Shown here: one piece after another, positions 34,922-45,419 of the stretch | Numbering within the stretch: the stretch's first letter is position 1 | How the letters are laid out: every line of letters begins with the position of its first letter | Source: Pseudothauera nasutitermitis | Lineage (GTDB): Bacteria > Pseudomonadota > Gammaproteobacteria > Burkholderiales > Rhodocyclaceae | Length of the DNA: 64,000 nt | Direction: 5' to 3' | Assembly (NCBI RefSeq): GCF_004801295.1 | Contig: NZ_SSOC01000001.1 | Location: forward strand, 1 to 64,000 | The notes under the pieces: model-generated | The model's database searches: none | What the model saw: the letters and a program-made list of their open reading frames with translations, nothing else | Told to the model about the DNA's origin: nothing | Made by a program: the position numbers and the translations under genes

Positions 34922-35556
34922 AGCCTTTTGATGTCGTCGATGGGCTGACGGTCCCGCTCGATCGCGCCAACGTGGATACGGATGCGATCATCCCCAAGCA
35001 GTTCCTCAAGTCGATCCAGCGCAGCGGCTTCGGCCCCAACCTGTTCGACGAGTGGCGCTACCTGGACGTGGGCCAGCCGGGGCAGGATTGTTCGGGCCGC
35101 CCGAAGAACCCGGACTTCGTCCTCAACCAGCCGCGCTACCAGGGCGCGCAGGTGCTGCTCGCGCGTGACAACTTCGGTTGTGGCAGTTCGCGCGAACATG
35201 CCCCGTGGGCGCTGGAGGATTACGGCTTCCGGGTGATCATCGCGCCGAGCTTCGCCGACATCTTCTTCAACAACTGCTTCAAGAACGGGCTATTGCCGAT
35301 CCGTCTGGACGCGGTGATCCTGGACGAGCTGTTCCGCCAGTGCGAAACCACCGAGGGCTACCGCCTGAAGGTGGATCTGGCCGCCCAGACCATCACCCGT
35401 CCGGACGGCGAGGTGATTGCCTTCGACGTGGATCCGTTCCGCAAGGAATGCCTGCTCAACGGCTGGGACGACATCGGCCTTACCCTGCGCCACGCCGACA
35501 AGATTCGCGCCTTCGAAGAGCAGCGGCGCGCCCAACACCCGTATTACTACGCCTGA
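34918..35556 (+). CDS. leuD: 3-isopropylmalate dehydratase small subunit
   Basis: Swivelling-domain partner of LeuC. 212 residues. Landmarks are [18 protein letters not shown], the [21 protein letters not shown] loop and the [19 protein letters not shown] segment. ATG 34918 overlaps the entericidin stop. Confidence 0.97.
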   Translation: MKPFDVVDGLTVPLDRANVDTDAIIPKQFLKSIQRSGFGPNLFDEWRYLDVGQPGQDCSGRPKNPDFVLNQPRYQGAQVLLARDNFGCGSSREHAPWALEDYGFRVIIAPSFADIFFNNCFKNGLLPIRLDAVILDELFRQCETTEGYRLKVDLAAQTITRPDGEVIAFDVDPFRKECLLNGWDDIGLTLRHADKIRAFEEQRRAQHPYYYA

Positions 35557-35584
35557 GTCTGTTCGGGCGCACTGGAGAGTCTGG

Positions 35585-36637
35585 ATGAAGATTTGCGTTC
35601 TGCCCGGTGACGGCATTGGCCCGGAAATCACCGCCGAGGCCGTGCGTGTGCTGCGCGCGCTGGACCTGAAGTTCGAACTGGAAGAGGCCCTGCTGGGCGG
35701 CTGCGCGGTGGATGCCACCGGCCAGCCGTATCCGGAGGCCACTTCGAAGCTCGCGCGCGCAGCCGACGCGGTACTGCTGGGTGCCGTGGGCGGACCGAAA
35801 TGGGATACGCTGCCGCGCGAGCAGCGTCCGGAACGCGGCCTGCTCGCCATCCGCAAGGAACTTGGGCTGTTCGCCAACCTGCGTCCGGCCATCCTGTATC
35901 CGGAACTGGCCAATGCGTCCTCGCTGAAGCCGGAAGTGGTCGCCGGGCTGGACATCCTGATCGTGCGCGAACTCACCGGCGACATCTACTTCGGCCAGCC
36001 GCGCGGCATCGAACAGCGTGACGGTGAGCGCTACGGCTTCAACACCATGCACTACACCGAGTCGGAAATCCGCCGCATCCTGCGCGTGGCCTTCGAGGCC
36101 GCGCGCAAGCGCAACAAGAAGCTGTGCTCGGTGGACAAGATGAACGTGCTGGAAACCACCCAGCTGTGGCGCGACGTGGCCAATGAACTGGCACCGGAAT
36201 ACCCGGACGTGGAACTCACCCACATGCTGGTGGACAACGCCGCCATGCAGCTGGTGCGTGCGCCCAAGCAGTTCGACGTGATGGTCACCGGCAACATGTT
36301 CGGCGACATCCTCTCGGACGAGGCCTCCATGCTCACCGGCTCCATCGGCATGCTGCCCTCGGCCTCGCTGGACGAGCACAACAAGGGCCTGTACGAACCC
36401 TCGCACGGCTCGGCGCCGGACATCGCCGGCCAGGGCGTGGCCAACCCGCTGGCCACCATCCTGTCGGCGGCCATGCTGCTGCGCTACACCTTCGGCCTGG
36501 AAGAGGCCGCGCAGCGTGTCGAGGGCGCGGTCAAGAAGGTGCTCGCCCAAGGCTACCGCACCGGCGACATCTTCGAGCCGGGCACCAAAAAGGTCGGCAC
36601 GCGGGAAATGGGCGACGCCGTGCTGGCGGCGCTGTAG
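35585..36637 (+). CDS. leuB: 3-isopropylmalate dehydrogenase
   Basis: NAD-dependent oxidative decarboxylation of 3-isopropylmalate. 350 residues. [10 protein letters not shown] at the N-terminus, [10 protein letters not shown], the DKMNVL catalytic Lys/Asn segment, [14 protein letters not shown] (metal-binding Asp) and the NAD-binding [18 protein letters not shown] are all visible. It follows leuD by 28 bases. Confidence 0.97.
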   Translation: MKICVLPGDGIGPEITAEAVRVLRALDLKFELEEALLGGCAVDATGQPYPEATSKLARAADAVLLGAVGGPKWDTLPREQRPERGLLAIRKELGLFANLRPAILYPELANASSLKPEVVAGLDILIVRELTGDIYFGQPRGIEQRDGERYGFNTMHYTESEIRRILRVAFEAARKRNKKLCSVDKMNVLETTQLWRDVANELAPEYPDVELTHMLVDNAAMQLVRAPKQFDVMVTGNMFGDILSDEASMLTGSIGMLPSASLDEHNKGLYEPSHGSAPDIAGQGVANPLATILSAAMLLRYTFGLEEAAQRVEGAVKKVLAQGYRTGDIFEPGTKKVGTREMGDAVLAAL

Positions 36638-36668
36638 GATTCGTTGAAACTGGCTTAAAGGAAAGGCA

Positions 36669-37802
36669 ATGAGCAAGGTAGGTCTGGTCGGCTGGCGCGG
36701 CATGGTCGGTTCCGTGCTGATGCAGCGCATGGTGGAAGAGGGTGACTTCGCCCTGATCGATCCGGTGTATTTCTCCACGTCCAACGCCGGCGGCAAGGCG
36801 CCGTCCTTCGGCGGCAAGGAAGCGGGCGCGGCCCTGCAGGACGCCTCGGACATCGACGCGCTGAAGGCCTGCGACATCATCGTCACCTGCCAGGGCGGCG
36901 ACTACACCAAGGAGGTGTACCCCAGGCTGCGCGCCGCCGGCTGGAACGGCCACTGGATCGACGCCGCCTCCGCGCTGCGCATGGCCGACGACGCGGTGAT
37001 CGTGCTCGACCCGGTCAACCGCCACGTCATCGACCAGGCGCTGGCCCAGGGCGGCAGGAACTGGATCGGTGGCAACTGTACCGTGTCGCTGATGCTGATG
37101 GGCCTGGGCGGCCTGTTCAAGCACGACCTGGTGGAATGGATCTCCGCGATGACCTACCAGGCCGCCTCCGGCGCCGGCGCGCAGAACATGCGCGAACTGA
37201 TCGCGCAGATGGGTGCCATCCACGGCTCGGTGGCCGACCTGCTGGCCGATCCGGCCTCGGCCATCCTCGACATCGACCGCAAGGTCGCCGAAACCATCCG
37301 CTCGGATGCCTTCCCGAAGAAGAACTTCCGCAACACCCCGCTGGCCGGCAGCCTGATCCCGTGGATCGACGTGCCGGTGGAGCACGGCCAGTCCAAGGAA
37401 GAGTGGAAGGGCGGCGCGGAGTGCAACAAGATCCTCGGCAAGCCGGCCTTCCGCAGCGCGGGCAGCATTCCGATCGACGGCCTGTGCGTGCGCATCGGCG
37501 CGATGCGCTGCCATTCTCAGGGGCTGACCATCAAGCTGAAGAAGGACGTACCGCTGGATGAGGTCAGCGAAATCATCGCATCGGCCAACCAGTGGGTGAA
37601 GGTGGTGCCCAACGAACGCGAGATCACCGAGCGCGAACTGTCGCCCGCCACCGTCACCGGCACGCTGTCCATCCCGGTCGGCCGGCTGCACAAGCTGGCC
37701 ATGGGGCCGGAATACCTGGGCGCCTTCACCGTGGGCGACCAGCTGCTATGGGGCGCGGCCGAACCGCTGCGCCGCATGCTGCGCATCCTGCTGGAGCGCT
37801 GA
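36669..37802 (+). CDS. asd: aspartate-semialdehyde dehydrogenase
   Basis: NADPH-dependent reduction of aspartyl phosphate, the branch point to Lys/diaminopimelate, Met and Thr. 377 residues, the long proteobacterial type. N-terminal [15 protein letters not shown], the catalytic Cys in [16 protein letters not shown], and the C-terminal [16 protein letters not shown] with the catalytic His. It follows leuB by 31 bases, and a strong terminator follows. Confidence 0.97.
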   Translation: MSKVGLVGWRGMVGSVLMQRMVEEGDFALIDPVYFSTSNAGGKAPSFGGKEAGAALQDASDIDALKACDIIVTCQGGDYTKEVYPRLRAAGWNGHWIDAASALRMADDAVIVLDPVNRHVIDQALAQGGRNWIGGNCTVSLMLMGLGGLFKHDLVEWISAMTYQAASGAGAQNMRELIAQMGAIHGSVADLLADPASAILDIDRKVAETIRSDAFPKKNFRNTPLAGSLIPWIDVPVEHGQSKEEWKGGAECNKILGKPAFRSAGSIPIDGLCVRIGAMRCHSQGLTIKLKKDVPLDEVSEIIASANQWVKVVPNEREITERELSPATVTGTLSIPVGRLHKLAMGPEYLGAFTVGDQLLWGAAEPLRRMLRILLER

Positions 37803-37813
37803 GGCGACAGCGG

Positions 37814-37849
37814 AACGGGCATCTCGAAAGAGATGCCCGTTCTTCTTTT
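37814..37849 (+). terminator. terminator after asd
   Basis: 12-bp stem AACGGGCATCTC (37814-37825) with GAGATGCCCGTT (37830-37841), GAAA tetraloop, then CTTCTTTT. It ends the leuC-asd transcript. Confidence 0.93.
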
Positions 37850-37883
37850 GGGTATTTGAAAAGCCTTGTTGTCTCGGCGTTTC

Positions 37884-37902
37884 TTTAATCTTGCGGATTA
37901 AA
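37884..37902. promoter_or_regulatory. AT-rich inverted repeat upstream of fimV
   Basis: TTTAATC and GATTAAA flank TTGCG in the AT-rich 37850-38000 segment, which stands out from the GC-rich surroundings and should hold the fimV promoter. No clean -35/-10 pair was identified. Confidence 0.4.
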
Positions 37903-38004
37903 CAATTGCTGCGAGAAGTTAAAGAAGATGCTAGATTGCTAGCCCAAGTCCATGATGCTATGTTCTTTATAGCTCGGCTTCGGTAAGGGAACGCGCAGAA
38001 AACG

Positions 38005-41000
38005 ATGAAAACTTTGCTCAAGGCATCCCTGATCGCGACCGCGATTGCATCCATCCCCTCCGGCGCCTATGCGCTCGGCGCGGGGCCGATCAATGTGTTG
38101 ACTGGCCTTGGCCAGCCGCTGCGTGCGGAAGTTCCCCTGACCGCCACGCCGCAGGAATTGCAGACGCTCAGCGCGCGCATCGCCTCGCCGGAAGCCTTCC
38201 GTCAGGCCAATATCCAGTATTCCGCCGCGCTGTCGCTGCTCAAGGTTAGCGTGGATGTCAGCGGTGCGCGCCCGGTGCTGCGCATCAGCAGCGACCGGCC
38301 GGTCAACGAACCTTTCCTCGATCTCCTGCTGGAGTTCAACTGGGCTGCCGGCAATCTGGTGCGGGAATACACCTTCCTGCTCGATCCGGTCGATCTGGCG
38401 CCGCCCCCGCCGGTCGTGCCGCGTCCCGCGGCCGCGCAGGCCCCGGCCGCCGCCGCCATTGCACCCGCCGCTCCGGTCAGGCCGGCCCCGGCCGCGCCCG
38501 TGATTGCCCCGCAGGCGAGCCCGGATTCCTACCGCGTGCAGCGGGGCGACACCCTGCACCGCATCGCCGGCGCCCACCGTCCGGAAGGCGCCTCGCTCGA
38601 TCAGGCGCTGATCGCATTGCAGCGCGCCAATCCGGAGTCCTTCGACGGTAGCAACATCAACCGCCTGCGCGCCGGCAGCATCCTGCGCATACCGGAGGCT
38701 GATGAAGTACGCGCGGTGAACGCGCAGGAAGCGCGTCGCGAAGTGCTTGCCCATGCCGCCGATTTCGACGCCTATCGCCAGCAACTCGCCGGGGCCGCCG
38801 CGTCGGTTCCCGCTGCCGCGCCGGCCACCCAGGAAAGCGCCGGCAAGATCACCCCGCGCGTGGCGGAACCGCCGCCGGTCGCGCCGGGGACGGACCATGT
38901 GCAGGTTTCCCGCGCGCCCGATGCGTCGGCGCCGGCTACCGACCAGGCATTGCTCGAGCGCCTGCGCGCGCTGGAAGAAGACCAGATCGCGCGCGAGAAC
39001 GAGATCAACGAGGCGCGTGCCCGCCAGGCGGAGCTGGAGCGCAGTATCCGCGATCTGCAGCAACTGCTCGAACTGAAGAGCGAACAGTTCGCCGAACTGC
39101 AGCGTCAACTGGGTATCGACCCCGCTGCGCAACCGGCCGCCGCCGCACCGGCCGAGCCGGCGCCCCAGGCAGCGGTCGAAACGCCGGCAGCGCCCGCGCC
39201 GGCAGCACCTGAACCTGCGCCGGCTCCCGCACCTGAACCTGCGCCGGCCGCTGCGGCCGCGCAACCGGCGGAGCCGCCCGCTGCGCCCAAGCCGCCGGCC
39301 CCGCGGCGGCCCGCACCGCCGCCCGCGCCGGTGCCTCCGCCACCCAGTTTCCTCGAGGAGCTCCTGGGCAATCCGCTGACGCTCGCCGCCGGTGGCGGTG
39401 TGCTGGCCCTGCTGCTCGGCTATGCCGGGTACAAGGTCCGCCAGCGGCGCAAGCAGGATGCCGCGCCGGATGGCCATTCCGTGCTGCTCTCCGCGGCCCC
39501 CACCGGCCCCAATTCGGTGTTCGGCGCGACCGGCGGGCAGAGTGTGGATACCAGCAGCAGTAGCGTGCTGCAGACCGATTTCAGCCAGTCCGGGCTGTCC
39601 TCCATCGATACCGACGAGGGTGTGGACCCGGTTGCCGAGGCCGACGTGTACATGGCCTACGGGCGTGATGCGCAGGCCGAAGAGATTCTCGTCGATGCGC
39701 TGAAGGCCGATCCGTCCCGTCTGGCCATCTACCTCAAGCTGCTCGAGGTGTATGCCGCGCGCAAGAGCCTTCAGCAATTCGAGACCACCGCGGCCGAGCT
39801 TTATGCACGTACCGAAGGCAATGGACCGGAATGGGCCAAGGCCGCCGCGATGGGCCGGGAGATCGATCCGGCCAATCCGCTCTATGCCAGTGGCGGGGAC
39901 GAGCCCGCCAGCGGGCCGCGTACCGAGAGTGGCCTGAAGCCGGCCGAAGCCGCCGCGCTGGGAGCCGCCGCAGCCGGCGGGGCGGCCGTGGCAGCGCAAG
40001 ACGATGCGGCCTTGCCGGCCATCGAGGAAGCGTCCACCGTCGAGGAGTCGGCTTTCGCCGCGGAAGATTCCCTCGGCGCACTCGATTTCGAACTGCCCGA
40101 TCTGGCTCCCGCGGCGGTGGAGCCCGCGCCGGAGCAGGTTTCCGCGCCTGCGGAGCCGGAGGCGCCAAGCGTGCCGTCCGCTGCCGCGGATGCCCAGCAG
40201 TTGAAGGATACCTGGGCGATGCCGGGCGGCCTGTCGCCGTTCGCCGAAGGCGGTGAAATACCCGCTGAGGCGACTCCGGAAGCCGAGGTGCCGGCCGCTG
40301 AGGCGTCGGCCACCGAGGATGCCGCCGGGATCGATACCAACGTGCTCGACTTCGATCTGGGTTTCGACCTGGACGAGCAGCCCGCTGCGGAGGCTGCCGA
40401 AGCGCCGGTCGAGGCGCCGCCGGTCGATGAGTTCTCCCTCGATTTCGACCTGCCCGCTGCCGCGCCGTCGGAGCAGGGCGCCTCGACCGAGATGCCGCTG
40501 GAGGCCTTCGCCGAGCCCGCCGCAGCGTCGGCGGAGAAGGCTGGGGAACCGGCCGCCGCGGCTGCCGTGCCGTTCGATGCGGCCTCCACCGTGGTCGAAT
40601 CCTCTGGCACCTTCACCGGCGGGCAGGCCGACGAGCGCAGGCTCGACCTCGAATCGGGTGAGGCCACGCTGTTCGATCTGGCCGACACGGTGATCGAGTC
40701 TTCCGGCACCTTTGGTTCGGAGAGTACCGAGGAAGGTGTGATTGATCTGGAGAAGACCAGCTTCGACAACAGCCTGCTGGACTTCGACCTGGAAATCGAC
40801 GCGCCGCCGCAGGCGCCGGAGAGCGAGCCGCCCGCGCTCGATCTGTCGAGCATCGACCTGAACCTCGAACCGCCGGCCGCCGAGGAAACTCCGGCAGAGG
40901 CCGCGCCGGTTGCAGAGAGCGGAGCGTTTTCCGCGCTGGGCGATCTGCCCAGCCAGGAAGTCGACACCAAGCTCGAACTGGCGCGCGCCTACGAGGAAAT

Positions 41001-41103
41001 GGGCGACAAGGAAGGTGCCCGCGAGTTGCTCGAGGAAGTGCTGCGCGAAGGCAGCGAAGCACAGCAGGGCGCTGCGCGCGATTTGCTCGCCCGTCTCGAC
41101 TGA
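38005..41103 (+). CDS. fimV: FimV-family polar/peptidoglycan-binding protein
   Basis: 1032-residue inner-membrane protein organising pole-located structures such as type IV pili and twitching motility. Signal peptide at 1-23 (ending GAYALGAG), the conserved FimV N-terminal domain, a LysM domain (about 173-235: YRVQRGDTLHRIAGAH), a coiled coil (about 310-370), a Pro/Ala-rich linker, one TM (LAAGGGVLALLLGYAGYKV) and a long acidic cytoplasmic region. That region carries repeated DFDL-type motifs (ALDFELPDL, VLDFDLGFDL, SLDFDLPAA, LLDFDLEID). It ends with the FimV C-terminal TPR domain (LELARAYEEMGDKEGARELLEEVL). Confidence 0.92.
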   Translation: MKTLLKASLIATAIASIPSGAYALGAGPINVLTGLGQPLRAEVPLTATPQELQTLSARIASPEAFRQANIQYSAALSLLKVSVDVSGARPVLRISSDRPVNEPFLDLLLEFNWAAGNLVREYTFLLDPVDLAPPPPVVPRPAAAQAPAAAAIAPAAPVRPAPAAPVIAPQASPDSYRVQRGDTLHRIAGAHRPEGASLDQALIALQRANPESFDGSNINRLRAGSILRIPEADEVRAVNAQEARREVLAHAADFDAYRQQLAGAAASVPAAAPATQESAGKITPRVAEPPPVAPGTDHVQVSRAPDASAPATDQALLERLRALEEDQIARENEINEARARQAELERSIRDLQQLLELKSEQFAELQRQLGIDPAAQPAAAAPAEPAPQAAVETPAAPAPAAPEPAPAPAPEPAPAAAAAQPAEPPAAPKPPAPRRPAPPPAPVPPPPSFLEELLGNPLTLAAGGGVLALLLGYAGYKVRQRRKQDAAPDGHSVLLSAAPTGPNSVFGATGGQSVDTSSSSVLQTDFSQSGLSSIDTDEGVDPVAEADVYMAYGRDAQAEEILVDALKADPSRLAIYLKLLEVYAARKSLQQFETTAAELYARTEGNGPEWAKAAAMGREIDPANPLYASGGDEPASGPRTESGLKPAEAAALGAAAAGGAAVAAQDDAALPAIEEASTVEESAFAAEDSLGALDFELPDLAPAAVEPAPEQVSAPAEPEAPSVPSAAADAQQLKDTWAMPGGLSPFAEGGEIPAEATPEAEVPAAEASATEDAAGIDTNVLDFDLGFDLDEQPAAEAAEAPVEAPPVDEFSLDFDLPAAAPSEQGASTEMPLEAFAEPAAASAEKAGEPAAAAAVPFDAASTVVESSGTFTGGQADERRLDLESGEATLFDLADTVIESSGTFGSESTEEGVIDLEKTSFDNSLLDFDLEIDAPPQAPESEPPALDLSSIDLNLEPPAAEETPAEAAPVAESGAFSALGDLPSQEVDTKLELARAYEEMGDKEGARELLEEVLREGSEAQQGAARDLLARLD

Positions 41104-41140
41104 GGTTTCGTGCACGCACGCGTTTCAATGCTGTCCCGCC

Positions 41141-41168
41141 ACCCGGCCGCTTGCGGCCGGGTTTGTTT
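41141..41168 (+). terminator. terminator after fimV
   Basis: ACCCGGCCGC (41141-41150) pairs with GCGGCCGGGT (41153-41162), then TTGTTTT. It stops four bases before the next start codon. Confidence 0.85.
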
Positions 41169-41171
41169 TGG

Positions 41172-41795
41172 ATGCCTGGTTTTTCCGTTCTGCGCGCGCG
41201 CATGCACGCCGGTGTGTTGATCTTCGCCTGGATGTTCGGGGTAGGCCTGCTGCAGTTCCTGCCTCCGCGATCCCTGGCCTTCGCCGTTGCCGTGCTGCTC
41301 GTGCTGGCCCTGCTGCTCGCGCCCGTCCGGGTCCAGCGGCTGGTGCGCCGGGTGCGGGTGTTGCTGATCGCCATCGTGGTGCTGTTCGCCGGCTTCACGC
41401 CGGGCGAGGCGTTCTTTCCGGCATGGCCGGCATGGAGCCCGAGCCGCGAGGGGGTGCGGCAGGCGCTCGAACACGCGGGGCGTCTGCTCGCGGTGGTGTG
41501 CTGCGTGGCCATCCTGCTGGAGAAACTGCCGACCGAGCGCTTGATCGGCGGCCTGTATGCCTTGAGCCGGCCGCTGGCCTGGGCCGGCCTGTCGGCCGAG
41601 CGTGTGGCGGTGCGCATGCTGCTGGTGCTGCGCTACGTCGATGCGCCGGGCGGCAGGGGCTGGCGGGACTGGCTGGCGGATGAGCCGGCGACCGGGCCGG
41701 AAGAAGTCCTGCTGCTGCGCCGCGAACGTTTTCGTGCATGGGATGTTGTGCTGCTGGCGGGGTTGATCGCGGTGTCGTGCTGGATGGTGAAATGA
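41172..41795 (+). CDS. membrane protein, CbiQ/EcfT-like
   Basis: About 207 residues from ATG 41172 (197 from ATG 41202). Four to six hydrophobic segments (VLIFAWMFGVGLLQFL, SLAFAVAVLLVLALLLA, VLLIAIVVLFAGF, LAVVCCVAILL, and a C-terminal VVLLAGLIAVSCWMV). The ALEHAGRLLAVVCCVAILLE and YALSRPL segments resemble the transmembrane T component of ECF/CbiQ transporters, but no ATPase or S component adjoins, so transport is uncertain. The start lies directly after the fimV terminator with no visible promoter between, so expression depends on read-through or on an unseen promoter within the fimV 3' end. Confidence 0.65.
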   Translation: MPGFSVLRARMHAGVLIFAWMFGVGLLQFLPPRSLAFAVAVLLVLALLLAPVRVQRLVRRVRVLLIAIVVLFAGFTPGEAFFPAWPAWSPSREGVRQALEHAGRLLAVVCCVAILLEKLPTERLIGGLYALSRPLAWAGLSAERVAVRMLLVLRYVDAPGGRGWRDWLADEPATGPEEVLLLRRERFRAWDVVLLAGLIAVSCWMVK

Positions 41796-41940
41796 CCCCC
41801 ACGCTCACTACGTTCGCGGAGGGCCGGCTTTGCACAGCCGGCCCGTTCGGCAGGCACGGCACAATGCGCCGTGAAACCCCTGCCTTACCCCCCCAGGGGG
41901 GCGCAGGCCTTCCTTGGGGCGGCCCGGCGGGAGGCCTGGG
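41796..41940 (-). repeat. betaproteobacterial intergenic repeat, copy 2
   Basis: Inverted relative to the copy at 7274. Shared blocks are CCCCCACGCTC at the left and CCCCCCC-GGGGGGCG, CTTGGGGCGGCCCGGCGG at the right. An extra approximately 80 bases lie in the middle, including a 9-bp hairpin (GGGCCGGCT 41821-41829 / AGCCGGCCC 41836-41844). The right end runs straight into the truA ATG and provides GGGAGG at 41929-41934. Confidence 0.7.
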
Positions 41941-42735
41941 ATGAGAATCGCGTTGGGGGTGGAGTACGCCGGCGATGCCTTTCTCGGCTGGCAGAGCCAG
42001 CCGCACGGGCGCGGCGTGCAGGATGCGCTGGAGCAGGCGCTGGCGGGCATCTGCGCGCATCCGGTGCGCGTGCATTGCGCCGGGCGTACCGATGCCGGGG
42101 TGCATGCCAGCGCGCAGGTGGTGCATTTCGATACCGCCAGCGTGCGCCCGCCCGGCGCCTGGGTGCGCGGGGTGAATGCCTTGCTGCCCGCCGCCGTGGC
42201 GGTGCGCTGGGCGGTGGAGATCGATGAGGATTTCCATGCCCGCTACCGCGCCGTCGCGCGGCGCTACCGCTATCTGCTGCACAACACACCGGTGCGGCCG
42301 GCCTTGCTGGCCGGGCGGGTGGGCTGGTTCCATTCGCCGCTGGACGTGGAGCGCATGGCCGCCGCCGCCGCGCTGCTGCGTGGAAGGCATGATTTCAGCG
42401 CGTTCCGCGCGGCGGGCTGCCAGGCGCGCACACCGGTGCGCGACCTGTACCAGGCCGAGGTGACGCGGCACGGGGAGTACGTGGTGTTCGACTTCCATGC
42501 CGACGGTTTCCTGCATCACATGATCCGCAACCTGGTCGGCGCGCTGTGCTACGTCGGCAAGGGCAAGCATCCGCCGGCATGGATCGGCGAATTGTTGATG
42601 CAGCGCGACCGTACCCGCGCGGCGCCGACCTTCATGCCGGACGGCCTGTATCTGTGCGGGGTGGACTATCCGGCGCGGTGGTCCCTGCCCGACGAAGGGC
42701 GTATCATCGCGCTGCCCCGGATTCCCCTGATCTGA
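41941..42735 (+). CDS. truA: tRNA pseudouridine(38-40) synthase TruA
   Basis: Modifies uridines 38-40 in the tRNA anticodon arm. 264 residues. Catalytic Asp in CAGRTDAGVHA (about residue 50); the second conserved block RRYRYLLHN; and FLHHMIRNLVG near the C-terminus. The start is ATG 41941, directly after a repeat element that supplies GGGAGG. The stop abuts trpF. Confidence 0.96.
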   Translation: MRIALGVEYAGDAFLGWQSQPHGRGVQDALEQALAGICAHPVRVHCAGRTDAGVHASAQVVHFDTASVRPPGAWVRGVNALLPAAVAVRWAVEIDEDFHARYRAVARRYRYLLHNTPVRPALLAGRVGWFHSPLDVERMAAAAALLRGRHDFSAFRAAGCQARTPVRDLYQAEVTRHGEYVVFDFHADGFLHHMIRNLVGALCYVGKGKHPPAWIGELLMQRDRTRAAPTFMPDGLYLCGVDYPARWSLPDEGRIIALPRIPLI

Positions 42736-43359
42736 ATGTCCCGTACCCGCATCAAGATCTGCGGCCTGACTCGGCCGGAAGACGTACGCGCCGCCGTCGA
42801 GGCGGGCGCGGACGCGATCGGTTTCGTGTTCTATCCGCCCAGCCCGCGCCATGTGGATGTCGAGCGCGCGGCGGAGCTTGCCGCGCTGCTGCCGCCCTTC
42901 GTGACCGCGGTGGGCCTGTTCGTCAATGCGGACGAGGCATATGTACGCCAGGTGCTGGCGCGTGTGCCGCTGCAGTTGCTGCAGTTCCACGGCGACGAGG
43001 ATGAGTCCGAGTGCGCGCGCTACGGTCGGCCGTGGATCAAGGCGGCGCGGATGCGTGCCGGAGTCGATCTGGTAGAATTCGCGGCTTCCCATCCCGGGGC
43101 GCGAGGAATTCTCCTCGATGCTTTCGTGGATGGTTATGGCGGCGGCGGCAAGGTGTTCGACTGGTCGCTGATTCCGCATGGCTTCGCGCGTCCGCTGGTG
43201 CTGTCGGGCGGCCTTGCGCCGGACAACGTCGCCGAGGCGGTGCGGCGGGTGCGTCCCTGGGCGGTGGATGTGTCCAGCGGGGTCGAAGCCGCCAAGGGCA
43301 TCAAGGACGCCCGCCTGATCACCGCTTTCATCGCCGGAGTTCGCAATGCAGATGGCTGA
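42736..43359 (+). CDS. trpF: phosphoribosylanthranilate isomerase
   Basis: TIM-barrel enzyme of tryptophan synthesis, 207 residues. N-terminal [11 protein letters not shown] with the catalytic Cys, the catalytic Asp in LLDAFV, and the phosphate-binding [10 protein letters not shown] and [14 protein letters not shown]. It begins immediately after the truA stop and overlaps trpB by 14 bases. Confidence 0.97.
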   Translation: MSRTRIKICGLTRPEDVRAAVEAGADAIGFVFYPPSPRHVDVERAAELAALLPPFVTAVGLFVNADEAYVRQVLARVPLQLLQFHGDEDESECARYGRPWIKAARMRAGVDLVEFAASHPGARGILLDAFVDGYGGGGKVFDWSLIPHGFARPLVLSGGLAPDNVAEAVRRVRPWAVDVSSGVEAAKGIKDARLITAFIAGVRNADG

Positions 43360-44560
43360 CACGCCTTATCCGTTTCCCGACGCCAGCGGCCACTTCGGCC
43401 CCTATGGCGGCGTGTTCGTCGCCGAGACGCTGATCCCGGCGCTCGACGAACTGCGCGTGGCGTATGAAGCCGCGAGCCGGGACCCCGCATTCATCGCCGA
43501 ATACGAATACGAACTGGCCCATTACGTCGGCCGCCCCAGTCCCATCTACCACGCCCGGCGCTGGTCCGACATGCTCGGCGGCGCGCAGATCTACCTGAAG
43601 CGTGAGGATCTCAACCATACCGGCGCGCACAAGGTGAACAACTGCATCGGCCAGGCACTGCTCGCCAGGCGCATGGGCAAGCCGCGCGTGATCGCCGAGA
43701 CCGGCGCCGGCCAGCACGGCGTGGCCAGCGCCACCGTGGCGGCGCGCTACGGCATGGAATGCGTGGTGTACATGGGCGCCGAGGACGTCAAGCGCCAGGC
43801 CGCCAACGTGTATCGCATGAAGCTGCTGGGTGCCACCGTGGTGCCGGTGGAATCCGGTTCGCGCACCCTCAAGGACGCGCTCAACGAAGCCATGCGCGAC
43901 TGGGTCACCAACATCGGCAATACCTTCTACATCATCGGCACGGTCGCCGGCCCGCACCCCTATCCAGTGATGGTGCGCGACTTCCAGACGGTGATCGGCA
44001 AGGAATGCAAGGTGCAGATGGCCGAGATGGCGGGCCGCCAGCCCGACTACGTGATCGCCTGCGTGGGCGGCGGCTCCAACGCCATCGGCATCTTCCACCC
44101 CTATCTCGACGTGCCGGGCGTCAAGCTGGTGGGCGTCGAGGCCGCCGGCGACGGCATCGACACCGGCCGCCACGCCGCGCCGCTGACCGCCAACGCCAAG
44201 GCCGGCGTGTTGCACGGCAACCGCACCTACTTGATGCAGGACGAGGACGGGCAGATCATCGAGACGCATTCGATCTCCGCTGGCCTGGATTACCCCGGTG
44301 TGGGCCCCGAGCACGCCTGGCTGAAGGACAGCGAGCGTGCCGAGTACGTCGCGGTGACCGACGCCGAGGCGCTCGCTGCCTTCCATACGCTGTGCCGCAC
44401 CGAGGGCATCATCCCGGCGCTGGAGTCTTCCCACGCGCTCGCCCAGGCCGCCAAGCTGGCGCCGCAACTGGGGCGCGACAAGATCCTGCTGGTCAATCTT
44501 TCCGGCCGCGGCGACAAGGACATGCACACCGTCGCCGAGCGTTCGGGCATCCGTTTCTGA
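43346..44560 (+). CDS. trpB: tryptophan synthase beta chain
   Basis: PLP enzyme joining indole to serine. 404 residues. PLP Lys in [13 protein letters not shown], Glu of [10 protein letters not shown], the phosphate-binding GGGSNAIG and the C-terminal [11 protein letters not shown] 43346 has GGAG six bases upstream; ATG 43352 is the alternative. A short hairpin (44568-44586) separates it from trpA. Confidence 0.97.
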   Translation: MQMADTPYPFPDASGHFGPYGGVFVAETLIPALDELRVAYEAASRDPAFIAEYEYELAHYVGRPSPIYHARRWSDMLGGAQIYLKREDLNHTGAHKVNNCIGQALLARRMGKPRVIAETGAGQHGVASATVAARYGMECVVYMGAEDVKRQAANVYRMKLLGATVVPVESGSRTLKDALNEAMRDWVTNIGNTFYIIGTVAGPHPYPVMVRDFQTVIGKECKVQMAEMAGRQPDYVIACVGGGSNAIGIFHPYLDVPGVKLVGVEAAGDGIDTGRHAAPLTANAKAGVLHGNRTYLMQDEDGQIIETHSISAGLDYPGVGPEHAWLKDSERAEYVAVTDAEALAAFHTLCRTEGIIPALESSHALAQAAKLAPQLGRDKILLVNLSGRGDKDMHTVAERSGIRF

Positions 44561-44603
44561 CTCTACCGGGGCGTGTCGAACGCCCCGCCGCGTGTATACG
44601 AAC

Positions 44604-45419
44604 ATGTCGAAAATCCAAGCCAGCTTTCAGCGTTTGCAGGCCGCCGGCCGCAAGGCGCTGATTCCCTTCATCACCGCCGGCGATCCCGATCCAGCGTTGA
44701 CCGTGCCGCTGATGCACGCGCTGGTCGAGGGCGGCGCGGACGTCATCGAACTGGGCGTGCCGTTTTCCGACCCGATGGCCGACGGCCCGACCATCCAACG
44801 TGCCTCCGAGCGCGCGCTGGCCAAGGGCATGAGCCTGCGCAAGGTGCTGGGGCTGGTGCGCGAATTCCGCCAGACCGATACGGACACCCCGGTGGTGCTG
44901 ATGGGCTACGCCAATCCCATCGAGGCCATGGGACAGGGTGCCTTCATCGAGGCCGCGGTGGCCGCCGGCGTGGATGGCGTGCTGGTGGTCGATTACCCGC
45001 CGCAGGAGTGCGTGGAGTTTTCCACCGCCGCCAAGGCCGCCGGGCTCGATCCCATCTTCCTGCTCGCGCCGACCTCGCTGGACGAGCGTTTCGCCGAGGT
45101 GGCGCGCGCGGGCAGCGGCTATATCTACTATGTGTCGCTGAAGGGCGTGACCGGTTCGGCCAGCATCGACCTCGACGAGGTCGCCCAGCGCATTCCGCAG
45201 ATCCGTGCCGCCGTGGGCCTGCCGGTGGGCGTGGGGTTCGGCATCCGCGATGCGGAATCCGCGCGGTGCATCGGCGAACTGGCCGACGGCGTGGTGATCG
45301 GCAGCCGCATCATCGAAGAAATCGAAAACAGTGCCCCGGACCAGGTCACGGTCCGGGTGCGGGACTTCATCCGGGGCATCCGCAGCGCCCTGGACCAGAT
45401 CGGAGAAACGGCCCGATGA
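44604..45419 (+). CDS. trpA: tryptophan synthase alpha chain
   Basis: Releases indole from indole-3-glycerol phosphate and channels it to TrpB. 271 residues. Catalytic Glu in [16 protein letters not shown], Asp in [11 protein letters not shown], and the glycine loop [11 protein letters not shown] 44604 is used; a GTG at 44592 adds four residues. The stop overlaps the accD start (ATGA). Confidence 0.97.
   Translation: MSKIQASFQRLQAAGRKALIPFITAGDPDPALTVPLMHALVEGGADVIELGVPFSDPMADGPTIQRASERALAKGMSLRKVLGLVREFRQTDTDTPVVLMGYANPIEAMGQGAFIEAAVAAGVDGVLVVDYPPQECVEFSTAAKAAGLDPIFLLAPTSLDERFAEVARAGSGYIYYVSLKGVTGSASIDLDEVAQRIPQIRAAVGLPVGVGFGIRDAESARCIGELADGVVIGSRIIEEIENSAPDQVTVRVRDFIRGIRSALDQIGETAR

Noticed and set aside
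37939-41115. 1058-codon open frame on minus opposite fimV
   Set aside because: Antisense shadow of a GC-rich gene; translation is low-complexity Gly/Arg and lacks any domain, while fimV has clear domains.
41151-41171. Upstream TTG start for the EcfT-like protein
   Set aside because: Lies inside the fimV terminator stem and has no ribosome-binding site; ATG 41172 is used.
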